From contig JAGTJU010000005.1 in assembly GCA_022184915.1 (NCBI GenBank), positions 372,001 to 436,000 on the forward strand: a DNA stretch of 64,000 bases. The letters run 5' to 3'. Made by a program: the position numbers and the translations under genes. This document shows positions 37,416 to 46,932 of the stretch, in pieces. The stretch's first letter is position 1. The number at the start of each line of letters is the position of its first letter. The notes beneath the pieces were generated by a model. The model was not told the origin of the DNA. It was given only the letters and a program-made list of their open reading frames with translations, and did not search any database. Source of the DNA: Myxococcales bacterium. Lineage in GTDB: Bacteria; Myxococcota_A; Polyangia; Fen-1088.

Positions 37416-38998
37416 CGACCAACCGAAAAGCTCACTTCATTGCCGGCGTCCTGTCGGCCGACCCCCACGCGCCTACCTTCGAGGCCTTCGATCCCGCGAC
37501 GAGGACCGCTTTGCCCTTCGTATATCCCGAAGCGACGGCGGCCGAGGTGGATCGGGCCGCCGCAGCGGCCGAGGCGGCCTTCGACCCCTTCCGCGCGCTG
37601 CCCGGCGAAAAACGGGGCGCCTTCCTCGAGGCCGTGGCCCAGCGCATCGAGGCGCTGGGGGCCGACCTCATCGAGACCGCCCACAAAGAAACGGGCTTGC
37701 CCGTGGCGCGCCTCGAGGGCGAGCGCGCCCGAACGCTCGGACAGCTGCGGATCTTTGCCGAGCTGGCCCGGACGCAGTCTTGGGTGGGCGCGCGCATCGA
37801 CCGCGGCGACCCCGAACGCAAACCGCTGCCCCGCCCGGACGTGCGGAGCCACTTCGTGCCCGTGGGCCCGGTGGTGGTGTTCGGAGCCAGCAACTTCCCG
37901 CTGGCCATCTCGACCGCCGGCACCGACACCGTGTCGGCCCTGGCCGTGGGCTGCCCTGTGATCGTCAAGGCGCACCCGAGCCATCCGGGCACGAGCGACT
38001 TGCTTGCGACGGCGTTCGTGCAGGCCGCGCGCGACACCGGCATGCCGGCGGGCGTGTTCTCGATGTTGCACGGCCGCAGCGTGGAGCTCGGGCGGCGCCT
38101 GGTGGAACACCCAGCGGTGACGGCCGTGGCCTTTACGGGCTCGGCCAAGGCAGGGCGCGCGCTGTTCGATTTGGCGGCGGCGCGTCCCTGCCCGATCCCG
38201 GTTTACGCCGAGATGGGCAGCGTGAACCCCGTGTTCGTGCTGCCGGATGCGCTCGCGCAGCGCGGGCCCACGATCGCCTCGCAGTTCGTGCAGTCGCTCA
38301 CGATGGGTGTGGGCCAGTTCTGTACGAACCCGGGGCTCGTGTTCGCGTGTGAAGGGCCCGCGCTCGCGGCCTTCGTCGACGCGCTCGCAAACCCCGTGGC
38401 GAGCTTTGCGCCGTCCACGATGCTGAACGCGGGCATCTGCCAGGCCTTCGAGGCGGGCGTGGCCAAGCTGGAAAGCACGGCCGGCGTGAAGCTGGTCACG
38501 CGCTCGCAAGCCGCAGCAGCGCCCGGGCAAGCCGGCGGCCACGTGTTCCAGGTGCCCTGGCGCGTCTTCAAGGCCACACCCCACCTGGCGCACGAGGTGT
38601 TCGGGCCGATCTCGGTGCTGGTCACCTGCGAGAGCGTGGAGGAGATGCTCGAAGCGGCCCGCGGGCTCGAGGGGCAATTGACGGCCACGATCCACACGAC
38701 CGACGACGAACACGACCTGTTTTCGCGCTTGGCGTTCGCGCTCGAGCCGAAGGTGGGGCGGCTGGTGGTCAATGGCTTCCCCACCGGTATCGAGGTGTGC
38801 GCGGCCATGCATCACGGGGGGCCCTACCCGGCCACCACGCACGGGCACTTCACGTCCATCGGACACGCCGCCCTCTATCGCTTCGTACGGCCCGTGGCTT
38901 ACCAGAATCATCCGCCTGCGTTGCTGCCGCCGTCCCTCCGCGACGATAACCCGCTTGGTCTCACCCGCGTCGTGAACGGGCGCTACGAAGCGCCCTAG
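37412..38998 (+). CDS. Alpha-ketoglutarate semialdehyde dehydrogenase (NADP-type aldehyde dehydrogenase)
   Basis: 528 residues, starting at ATG 37412 with a four-base overlap with the regulator. ALDH motifs: NAD(P) binding around VVFGASNFPLAIST and AFTGSAKAGRALF, general base Glu267 in AEMGSVNP, and nucleophile Cys304 in GQFCTNPG. The SVNPVF and QFCTNPG forms are typical of the ketoglutarate-semialdehyde/fatty-aldehyde dehydrogenase (NADP+) subgroup, about 500-530 residues long. It would convert the semialdehyde made by the FAH-family dehydratase to 2-oxoglutarate. No sugar dehydrogenase, lactonase or aldonate dehydratase of the upper pathway is in the window. Confidence 0.88.
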   Translation: MTTNRKAHFIAGVLSADPHAPTFEAFDPATRTALPFVYPEATAAEVDRAAAAAEAAFDPFRALPGEKRGAFLEAVAQRIEALGADLIETAHKETGLPVARLEGERARTLGQLRIFAELARTQSWVGARIDRGDPERKPLPRPDVRSHFVPVGPVVVFGASNFPLAISTAGTDTVSALAVGCPVIVKAHPSHPGTSDLLATAFVQAARDTGMPAGVFSMLHGRSVELGRRLVEHPAVTAVAFTGSAKAGRALFDLAAARPCPIPVYAEMGSVNPVFVLPDALAQRGPTIASQFVQSLTMGVGQFCTNPGLVFACEGPALAAFVDALANPVASFAPSTMLNAGICQAFEAGVAKLESTAGVKLVTRSQAAAAPGQAGGHVFQVPWRVFKATPHLAHEVFGPISVLVTCESVEEMLEAARGLEGQLTATIHTTDDEHDLFSRLAFALEPKVGRLVVNGFPTGIEVCAAMHHGGPYPATTHGHFTSIGHAALYRFVRPVAYQNHPPALLPPSLRDDNPLGLTRVVNGRYEAP

Positions 38999-39064
38999 GG
39001 CGTGCGGCCCCTCCGTGCGGCCCACGAACGGCACCGCACGAGGGCGCTCGAAGCCAGGCAGCGG

Positions 39065-39094
39065 GCCCTGCGGTGGTTTGCTAGACCGCAGGGC
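39065..39094. terminator. Hairpin after the aldehyde dehydrogenase gene
   Basis: A perfect 10-base-pair stem (GCCCTGCGGT / ACCGCAGGGC) with a 10-base loop lies 67 bases after the dehydrogenase stop and 15 bases before the next ATG. It lacks a T-tract. It is either a terminator or a structure in the leader of the following lipoprotein gene. Confidence 0.4.
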
Positions 39095-39108
39095 GGAGCA
39101 CCGAGACC

Positions 39109-40693
39109 ATGAGGCGTTTCTTCATTGCGCTGGGGTTCGTTCTGCTGGCAGGCGCGTGTGACGACGGAGGCACGTCCGCACCGGGGGACGCTTCGCCCTG
39201 GCCCGCGGACGCTCCGTGGGAGGACGCGGCCCTTTCCGGGGACGCGGCGGCGTTCGACGCGTGTCTTTCGTGTGGGGACGCCCCCGCCACGCCGATAGAC
39301 GCGGCCAAAGACGGCGGAGGCGAGGGCTCTGCGGATGCAGGCCTCGACGCCGGACCGGGCGACCCCACGGACGCCGGACCGGGCGACGCACATCCGCCAG
39401 CACACGTGGATCTACGCTTCGAGAGGCAGTTCCCGATCAAGGCCTTCGCCAGCGGGCAGCGCTTCGTGGTGGTGCTGGAACGGCCTTTACATCTCACCAC
39501 CGAGTACGGATGGCCGGCGCGCTCCGTGCGTTGGATCGAAGCGGACGGCCGTGTGGTGCGCAGCCGGGGCTCTTCGGGGCTGCGGTATCTCCTGGACGTG
39601 GCCGTACACCCTTCGGGGCAAACCACGCTGCTTTTCGCCTCGAACGAGGGGTTTTCGCTCGAGCGCACCGACGCCGAGGGCGCCCTGCTCGGCACCTTCG
39701 TCTTGAACGATCCCCGCGGTCGACACGGACCCGCCAGCGTTCCCCCCGCCAGATGGTCCCATCACGCGCTCGACGTACGACGTGGGTCGGATCGCCGCGG
39801 CGGGTGAACGTGTGGTTTTGGTCACGCGCACCGGGCGCCACGCGGTGCTTGCCTACGGGCTCACCTACGAAGGCGGTGACCGCTTCGGCCAGTCCTTTCG
39901 CACGCTGGTGGTTCCCCCGCTGGCGATGCCTGCGATCGGTCTCACCGGAGGCAGCTACGACACCTTCGGCCTCGTAGGTGCACAGTTCGCCGTTCACCTG
40001 GCGGTGGGGCCCGAGGGCTTGATCTACGTGGGGGTCCGCTACCCGGAGATCTCGCCGCGCTCGTTGGTGCGGGCGCACCAAAACACTTTCGGGGAGACGC
40101 TGGCGACCGACCCCGACGGCCTCGATTCGTATGTCACGCGCCTGTCCGCCGGGGGTGTGAGGCTGGGCACGAGCGTCGTCAAGATACCCGCCACGGGCGA
40201 CGAGCTGGAACCGCACGACGAGCTCCAGAGTCTGCACGCCGTGCCAGGGGCGGTGTGGCTGGCGGGGCGAACGGAGCTGTGGAACCCGCAAGGCACGGGG
40301 CACGACGTGTTGTTGGCCCGCATCGACGGCGGCTCGGGGGCCGTGCAGAGCTGGCGCATCGACCTCGACCGGGGCGATATCGCCTTCGGGGTGGTTCCCC
40401 TCGACACCACGCGGTTCGTGATCGTGGGCGCGCAGGGCTATACGCAAAACCCGCAAGGGGCGAGCGTGTCGGAGGCGGCCACCGGCTTTGCTCGGGTGTG
40501 GTCGCCGACCGCAGGGCTCGGTGCGTCCCTCCCGGTGCCCTCTGGGCCGCGTCACAACCAAACCCGCTTGGCTCTCCCGCTCGCCGGGGGGCGGTTGCTG
40601 CTGGGCGGGATGATCGACGGGCCAGGCACCCATTCGGCTGACGGAGATATCGGCAAGCTGCGCGCTGACGGATACCTGGTGACAGGGCCGTAA
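39109..40693 (+). pseudogene. Frameshifted lipoprotein gene
   Basis: The first 233 codons encode a lipoprotein (lipobox LLAGAC), an Asp/Ala/Pro/Gly-rich linker, then beta-rich sequence. That frame ends at 39807. A second frame, open to 40693, continues the same protein: upstream of its first ATG (39782) it reads PDGPITRSTYDV and then VVLVTRTGRHAVLAYGL. Removing one C from the run of six C at 39742-39747 joins the two frames as GPASVPPPDGPITRSTYDVG. This is a one-base insertion in the gene or an assembly/sequencing error in the homopolymer. The joined product, about 527 residues, would be a secreted beta-propeller-like protein. No enzyme motif. Confidence 0.75.
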
Positions 40694-40743
40694 GTGACGT
40701 TCACCCGGTTGACGCAGGTCGGCCTGTGCGTTGAGATGACCGC

Positions 40744-41625
40744 GTGACCCCTTCTTCCTGGCTCCCTGCGCTCGCCTTCGGGCTGTTCGGGCTCGCTTCG
40801 GCGTGCACCACCCATGCCTCGCCGCCCCCTTCGCCCCCCCAAGTGCCGCAGCCGACGGGCTTCGTGCGGGTCAGCCCGATCGACGACTTTCGGGGCCAGC
40901 CCGCGTTCCGCGTCGAAACGGGCACGCAGCCGGGGCCCCCTGCCCTCACGTACGTGTACCACCGGCTAGGGGCGGGGTTCGCCAGCCTCATCGACCGCGA
41001 CGGCCACGACTGGATCAGCTGGAACGAAGGGGCGGGCCCAGAGGGCGCGTTTCGGGGCATCCCCAACCTGGGACTTGGCCGCTGTTGTCACCCCGGCTAC
41101 GGCACCGACGGTGAGCTCGTCATGCAAAGCGAGCTTGCACGGGTGACGGCCGAGGAGGTGGTGATCCGATCCATCGGCGCGGGCTTCGAGCTCACCTGGA
41201 CGATCACGCCCGACACAGCCACGCTGGCCGTGCTGCGTGCGGACAAGTCCTATTGGTTCCTCTACGAGGGCACGCCCGGTGGGCACATCGACGCGCAGGA
41301 CACGCTGTGGTTGGCGGCGGCGCCCGCGCCGCTGCAGGTGGAACGAGACAAACACACCGCCGACCTGCCGGGGCCCGAGTGGGTTGCCTTCACCGACGGG
41401 CTCTCGACGCGTACGCTCGTGCTCGTGCACCACGAAGACGACGCCCACATGGACACGTATTTTCGCATGGGAGAGGGAACGGGGGGCATGACGGTGTGGG
41501 GCTTCGGACGCGAGCGGGGCGACGCGCTCATGACGGGCGTCAACCACATGACGCTGGGGCTGCGTGAGACGCGCGACCCATCGGCCCTGCGGGCGTGGGC
41601 CGAGCGCAGGGCCACGACGAACTGA
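40744..41625 (+). CDS. Hypothetical lipoprotein, beta-rich
   Basis: GTG 40744 starts a 293-residue protein with signal peptide and lipobox GLASAC, a short Pro-rich linker, then a single beta-rich domain. Recognisable segments are RVETGTQPG, LIDRDGHDWISWNEG, NLGLGRCCHPGY and DAHMDTYFRMGEG. Similar proteins annotated as conserved hypothetical, of possible glycoside-related fold, occur in planctomycetes and Bacteroidetes (from memory, not checked). No catalytic assignment. It is 50 bases behind the frameshifted lipoprotein gene on the same strand. Confidence 0.7.
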   Translation: MTPSSWLPALAFGLFGLASACTTHASPPPSPPQVPQPTGFVRVSPIDDFRGQPAFRVETGTQPGPPALTYVYHRLGAGFASLIDRDGHDWISWNEGAGPEGAFRGIPNLGLGRCCHPGYGTDGELVMQSELARVTAEEVVIRSIGAGFELTWTITPDTATLAVLRADKSYWFLYEGTPGGHIDAQDTLWLAAAPAPLQVERDKHTADLPGPEWVAFTDGLSTRTLVLVHHEDDAHMDTYFRMGEGTGGMTVWGFGRERGDALMTGVNHMTLGLRETRDPSALRAWAERRATTN

Positions 41626-41687
41626 GCCTGGGCTCCTGCGGGATGCGCCATTCAGCGTCCCTGCCCGTCTGACGATGAGGCAGAGAG

Positions 41688-42758
41688 ATGGCGTGGTCTT
41701 CGCGAAGCCAGCTCGTGATCGCCCTTGGTCTTTGGGCTTCGATGACGATGGCCTGCGGCCGGCTTGGCTACGAGCAGGTCTCGAACACCGAGGTCGATGC
41801 GCCGGCCACGGCGCAGGCCGACGGCGGCCCGGACGACGGGGCCACGTCGGCAAACCCACGGGACGCATCCGGTACGGCGACGGACGCCCGCGATGCCGCG
41901 AGCGTCCTCCCCGATGCGTCCAGTGTCCCCCCCGATGCCGCGAGTGTGCCGCCCGACGCGCCCGGCGCGCCTCCTGATGCGCCCAGCGTGCCCCCCGACG
42001 CAGCCGTGATGGATCCTCCACCCGACGCGGGCCCTCCGCCCGCCACCGAAACCTGTGACGACGTCACGTCCGGAAGCCTCTCGGTGTGGCCCTTCGACGA
42101 CTTCGCCAACGGCACGGTGCGAGACGTGGTGGGCGGGCGCAACGGCATCGCCCAGGGCAACTTGCAGTCGGTGGCGGGCGCCCCGGGCGCTTGCGGGGGC
42201 GCCCTTCGATGGCCCTCCACGGGATCGGCGCACGTCCTCGTTCCGCACGATCCGGCCTTCGCCCTGGCGTCGGGCGCCGTGGATTTCTGGGTGCTGCCGG
42301 GGCCTGCCGAAAGCACGCGGGGACTCGTGGTGCGCGACTTGCGAGGGACGGAAGAATCTGGACATTTCCTCGTGGCGCTCCTCGAGAGCAACGTGCTGGT
42401 GCTGCGCATTCAAGCCAATCAGGCGGGAACGGAGGACAACAACGTGGTGGTCCTGTGTTCCGAAGCACCTTTGCCCCGCGATACATGGAGCCATGTCGCC
42501 GTGAACTTCGGCCCGCCCCGCGCCGAGCTTTACATCAACGGGCGGCAGAACGATGGGCGCGACCCCAAGGTGAACGGGGGAGTCATCGGTGACATCACCT
42601 GCGGAACCAACTCTTCGTTGGGAATCGTGGGCAACGAAGAGCCCTGGATCTTTGGGGCCTCGAATCACCGCTCGTTGAGCGGCGTATCCGTGGATCTGCC
42701 CGCCAACGCTGTGACCTTGGGGCGCATCCGCTTGCGCGCGGAACGACTGACGTTTTGA
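41688..42758 (+). CDS. LamG/concanavalin-like lipoprotein with heptad-repeat linker
   Basis: ATG 41688 follows GGCAGAGAG. The signal peptide ends at SMTMAC, then about 75 residues of Asp/Ala/Pro/Gly linker containing six tandem seven-residue units. From about residue 123 a LamG-type lectin domain is visible: SVWPFDDFANGTVRDVVGGRNG, AVDFWVLPG, HFLVALLESNVLVLRIQ, WSHVAVNFGPPRAELYING and GRIRLRAERL. It probably binds carbohydrate or protein at the cell surface. The AC-GRLGY start of the mature protein is typical of lipoproteins with this linker style (from memory). Third lipoprotein gene in a row. Confidence 0.78.
   Translation: MAWSSRSQLVIALGLWASMTMACGRLGYEQVSNTEVDAPATAQADGGPDDGATSANPRDASGTATDARDAASVLPDASSVPPDAASVPPDAPGAPPDAPSVPPDAAVMDPPPDAGPPPATETCDDVTSGSLSVWPFDDFANGTVRDVVGGRNGIAQGNLQSVAGAPGACGGALRWPSTGSAHVLVPHDPAFALASGAVDFWVLPGPAESTRGLVVRDLRGTEESGHFLVALLESNVLVLRIQANQAGTEDNNVVVLCSEAPLPRDTWSHVAVNFGPPRAELYINGRQNDGRDPKVNGGVIGDITCGTNSSLGIVGNEEPWIFGASNHRSLSGVSVDLPANAVTLGRIRLRAERLTF
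41889..42014 (+). repeat. Six 21-base tandem units encoding a heptad linker
   Basis: The units translate as RDAASVL, PDASSVP, PDAASVP, PDAPGAP, PDAPSVP and PDAAVMD, exactly 21 bases apart. They form the stalk between lipid anchor and lectin domain. Being a multiple of three, copy number can change without breaking the frame. Confidence 0.75.
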
Positions 42759-43005
42759 GCCGGCCGGCGCCTGGACGCGGAAGCGCCGCTACACGAACGT
42801 GATCCAGATCCCGCGCTGAGGGACCGTCATGCGGGGAACGCAGCCCGGGAGGCCCCCCCCCGGGGCCCTGACTTGACTTCCGGGCCGTTGCTCCTTATGC
42901 CAGGAACACTTCTTCTGTTGCTGCGCGTTTTCGGACCCGTGCTGAATGCCGCGGGGGCTCGTCCCCGTCGGAAGCGTTGCAGCCCTCGACACCGGAGCCG
43001 ATTGC

Positions 43006-44355
<1,350 letters not shown>

Positions 44356-44415
44356 GCCTCACCGGGCCCCGGGCGGGCCTTGCGCGTCGGCGGCGCGCAA
44401 GGCCTCCTGGAGGCC

Positions 44416-44598
44416 TCAGCCTCGTTCCACCCACACCGCCACCTCGCCCTCGTCGTCCACGTGCGCCGTGACGTCCATGGGGTGACAGCACACGTCGCAG
44501 TCCTGAACGAAGCTCTGTGTGCCCGTGCTCTCGGGCTCGACGTCGATCATCACCTCGGTGGGCTCGCCGCAGAAGGGGCAGGTTACGGTTTCGTTCAT
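44416..44598 (-). CDS. CPXCG zinc-ribbon protein
   Basis: 60 residues with two cysteine pairs, CPFCGE near the N terminus and DCDVCCHPM in the middle, the pattern of the CPXCG motif family. The start MNETVTCPFCGEPTEV is typical. A metal-binding (zinc or iron) structural role is likely; the family has no known function. Convergent with the Tat oxidoreductase gene; about 200 bases separate it from the cytochrome operon. Confidence 0.8.
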   Translation of the reverse strand: MNETVTCPFCGEPTEVMIDVEPESTGTQSFVQDCDVCCHPMDVTAHVDDEGEVAVWVERG

Positions 44599-44800
44599 CA
44601 GGGGCCTCGCTGACCAGCATAGCCCAGGACCCAGGGGACGTGCGTGTGGGGCGGGTGCGGGCCGTGTGCCGCGCGCTCGCAGAAGTGAAGCCGCAGCCGC
44701 TGCGGCCAGGCGCCCCCCTTCGCGCAGGGTTCGCGCGATTTAGGGGCAAATCGGGGCGTTTCGAGGTGGCCCGCTCGTTGCACCAGGGGCCCGCACGAGC

Positions 44801-45661
44801 GTGCGACCCCTTACCCTATTACTCTCCGCCTTGAGCGCCTTCTCATCGATGGCCGCGACGGGCACAGGACATGCGGCGGAAACGCCGGAGCCCGCGGCCC
44901 TGAAGTTCGCCGAGACCTGCGCCACCTGCCACACCATCGGCGGTGGGCGCAAGGTGGGCCCGGATCTGCTGGGTGTCACCAACCGGCGCGACAAAGCCTG
45001 GTTCACCGCGTTCGTGAAGAACCCGAGCGCCGTCATCGACAGCGGCGATCCCGTGGCCACGGGGCTCCTCAAGGAGTACGGCATTCGCATGCCCGAGCTT
45101 GGCCTGCAGGACGCAGACGTTGACGGCCTGTGGGGCTACTTGACGGCCTGTACCGCCAAGGGGGGCTGCCAACCCGTTGCGCTCGGCCCGAAGTGGGGCA
45201 CCGACGGCAGCCCCGAGGAGATCGCCACCGGCCGGGCGTTGTTTTTCGGCGAGAGCCGCTTCCAAAAGGGCGGCGCCCCCTGCTTCGTTTGCCACAACGT
45301 GCGCAGCGCGGGCCTGATGGGCGGCGGGAGCTTGGGGCCCGACCTCACGTTCGCCTATGCCCGCCTGGGCGAGCGCGCGCTCGACCCGCTGCTGGCCGAC
45401 ATGAGCCCGCCCGTGATGAACGCCGTGTACGCGCAAACGCCGCTCACCGAGGACGAGCGTTATGCGCTCAAGGCGTACTTCGCCGACCTGTCCCGCAATG
45501 GCACGCCCCCCAAGGAGCAGGGCGAGTTCTTCTGGTTGGGCCTCGAAGGCATGGCGCTCGCGCTCGGCGGCTTCGTCATCGTCTGGGGCCGAGCCCGGTC
45601 GAAAGACGGTCGCGGTGGAAAGCCCGGCCCTGCCCCGCGTTCCGAGGATTCCCCGTCATGA
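44801..45661 (+). CDS. Diheme cytochrome c with C-terminal membrane anchor
   Basis: 286 residues from GTG 44801, with a signal peptide (LTLLLSALSAFSSMAATGTG). Two heme sites are visible: CATCH (Cys40-His44) and CFVCH (Cys161-His165). A hydrophobic segment near 246-266 (FFWLGLEGMALALGGFVIVWG) anchors it to the membrane. It shares a four-base ATGA overlap with the NarI-like gene that follows. Cytochromes with this layout feed electrons to or from the quinol-oxidising subunit. It is the first gene of the alternative complex III operon but is not one of the canonical six. Confidence 0.85.
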   Translation: MRPLTLLLSALSAFSSMAATGTGHAAETPEPAALKFAETCATCHTIGGGRKVGPDLLGVTNRRDKAWFTAFVKNPSAVIDSGDPVATGLLKEYGIRMPELGLQDADVDGLWGYLTACTAKGGCQPVALGPKWGTDGSPEEIATGRALFFGESRFQKGGAPCFVCHNVRSAGLMGGGSLGPDLTFAYARLGERALDPLLADMSPPVMNAVYAQTPLTEDERYALKAYFADLSRNGTPPKEQGEFFWLGLEGMALALGGFVIVWGRARSKDGRGGKPGPAPRSEDSPS

Positions 45662-46335
45662 ACACCCCGTCCATCGCCGCCGTGGCTTTCACGTACATGC
45701 CGTACATGGCCGTCTTCGGCTTCCTCGCCGCCTGGATGTACCGTTGGGGCATCCTGCGCAACGATCGCGGACCCCGGGTGGGCGGCATTTCGGCCGCCTC
45801 CGAGGGCGCGCTTCTGATTGGCTTTTCCACCCTGGTGGTGGGTCATGTGACCACGGCGCTCGCCCCCGGGGCCATGCGCGCGCTCATGGGTGATCTCGAG
45901 CGGGTGGCCGTGATCGAAACCGTGGGCCTCGTGGGCGCGATGCTGTTTTCCTGGGGCGTGGGCGCACGGCTGCGCCAGCGCTGGGCGGCGCTGCGGGCCG
46001 GGGTGCCGCAGCAGGAAACGCGGGTGCTGGTGCTTGCGCTGCTCCTGCTTTCGAGCCTGCTCGGAATCTACCTCACGGTTCGTTACCGCTGGATCACCGC
46101 CTGGTACGCCTACGTTTCGGTGCCGTACGTGCGCTCGCTCTTCGTCATGGAGCCGCAGCCGGCCTCGATCGTGGCAAGTCCTTTCGCCGTTCAGCTTCAC
46201 GTGCTGGTGTTCATGGCGCTCGTGGCCAGCTGGCCTATGGCAGGACTCGACTGGGAAGAGCTTTTTCCCGTGAAAGGCGTGGCCCGGCGGATCGCCGAGG
46301 CCGCGCCGGCCGCGCCCGGGGAGGCTGCCCGATGA
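45658..46335 (+). CDS. NarI-like membrane subunit (nitrate reductase gamma-type cytochrome b)
   Basis: 225 residues with about five transmembrane segments: YMPYMAVFGFLAAWMYRWG, GALLIGFSTLVVGHVTTALAP, VIETVGLVGAMLFSWGVGA, VLVLALLLLSSLLGIYLTV and VQLHVLVFMALVASWPM. The His in VVGHV and QLHVL are candidate heme ligands, as in NarI. The whole resembles respiratory nitrate reductase gamma subunits, which oxidise quinol. No nitrate reductase catalytic subunit is here; the gene is fused by overlap to actA. It may form an additional quinol-oxidising or electron-entry module with the diheme cytochrome. Confidence 0.75.
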   Translation: MNTPSIAAVAFTYMPYMAVFGFLAAWMYRWGILRNDRGPRVGGISAASEGALLIGFSTLVVGHVTTALAPGAMRALMGDLERVAVIETVGLVGAMLFSWGVGARLRQRWAALRAGVPQQETRVLVLALLLLSSLLGIYLTVRYRWITAWYAYVSVPYVRSLFVMEPQPASIVASPFAVQLHVLVFMALVASWPMAGLDWEELFPVKGVARRIAEAAPAAPGEAAR

Positions 46336-46919
46336 ATCGTTCGACATGGCTGGCCGTCATGCTGGTCGCCAGCGGGTGCGAGATCGCAGGGCCCCTCAAC
46401 ACACAGAAGGGCTACATGCCCGAGCAGCCCGTCGCCTACTCGCACGCGCTGCACGCGGGGCTTTACGAGCTCGACTGCCAGTACTGCCACAGCGGCGCCG
46501 AACGCAGCCGCCACGCCGGCGTGCCGTCCTCGTCGGTGTGCATGAATTGCCACTCGCAGGTGCGCACCGACGCTCCGGAGATCCAGAAGCTGCAGCGCTT
46601 CGTGGAAAGCGACACCCCCATCCCCTGGGTCAAGGTGCACCGCCTGCCTGACTTTGCGTACTTCAACCACGCAAGCCACATGTCCGCGGGCCTCGCCTGC
46701 CAGCGTTGCCACGGCCCCGTGGAGACGATGGTGCGCGTGGAACAGAAAGAGACCATGAGCATGGGCTGGTGCCTGGATTGCCATCGCGAGATGCGTGCCC
46801 AGCGCCCGGCCGCGCCCACGCCGCTCGCCACCTTGCCGCTCGAACGCTTCGCCACCCCCGATGCGATCGTGAGCCGCACGCTCGAACCACCCACTGACTG
46901 CTCGGCCTGCCACCGCTAG
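46332..46919 (+). CDS. actA: ActA, pentaheme cytochrome c of alternative complex III
   Basis: 195 residues with five CxxCH sites: CQYCH, CMNCH, CQRCH, CLDCH and the final CSACH. The signal peptide ends in a lipobox (LVASGC), so the protein is lipid-anchored rather than held by a transmembrane helix. YSHALHAG and FNHASHMSAG have histidines that can serve as distal heme ligands. ActA passes electrons from the Fe-S protein ActB to ActE or the terminal acceptor. ATG overlaps the upstream stop (ATGA). Confidence 0.88.
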   Translation: MNRSTWLAVMLVASGCEIAGPLNTQKGYMPEQPVAYSHALHAGLYELDCQYCHSGAERSRHAGVPSSSVCMNCHSQVRTDAPEIQKLQRFVESDTPIPWVKVHRLPDFAYFNHASHMSAGLACQRCHGPVETMVRVEQKETMSMGWCLDCHREMRAQRPAAPTPLATLPLERFATPDAIVSRTLEPPTDCSACHR

Positions 46920-46932
46920 CGCACAAGACACC

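Noticed and set aside
42873-42901. TTGACT - 17 bases - TATGCC as a promoter of the Tat oxidoreductase gene
   Set aside because: The -35-like box is good but the -10-like box matches only three of six bases, which is easily found by chance.
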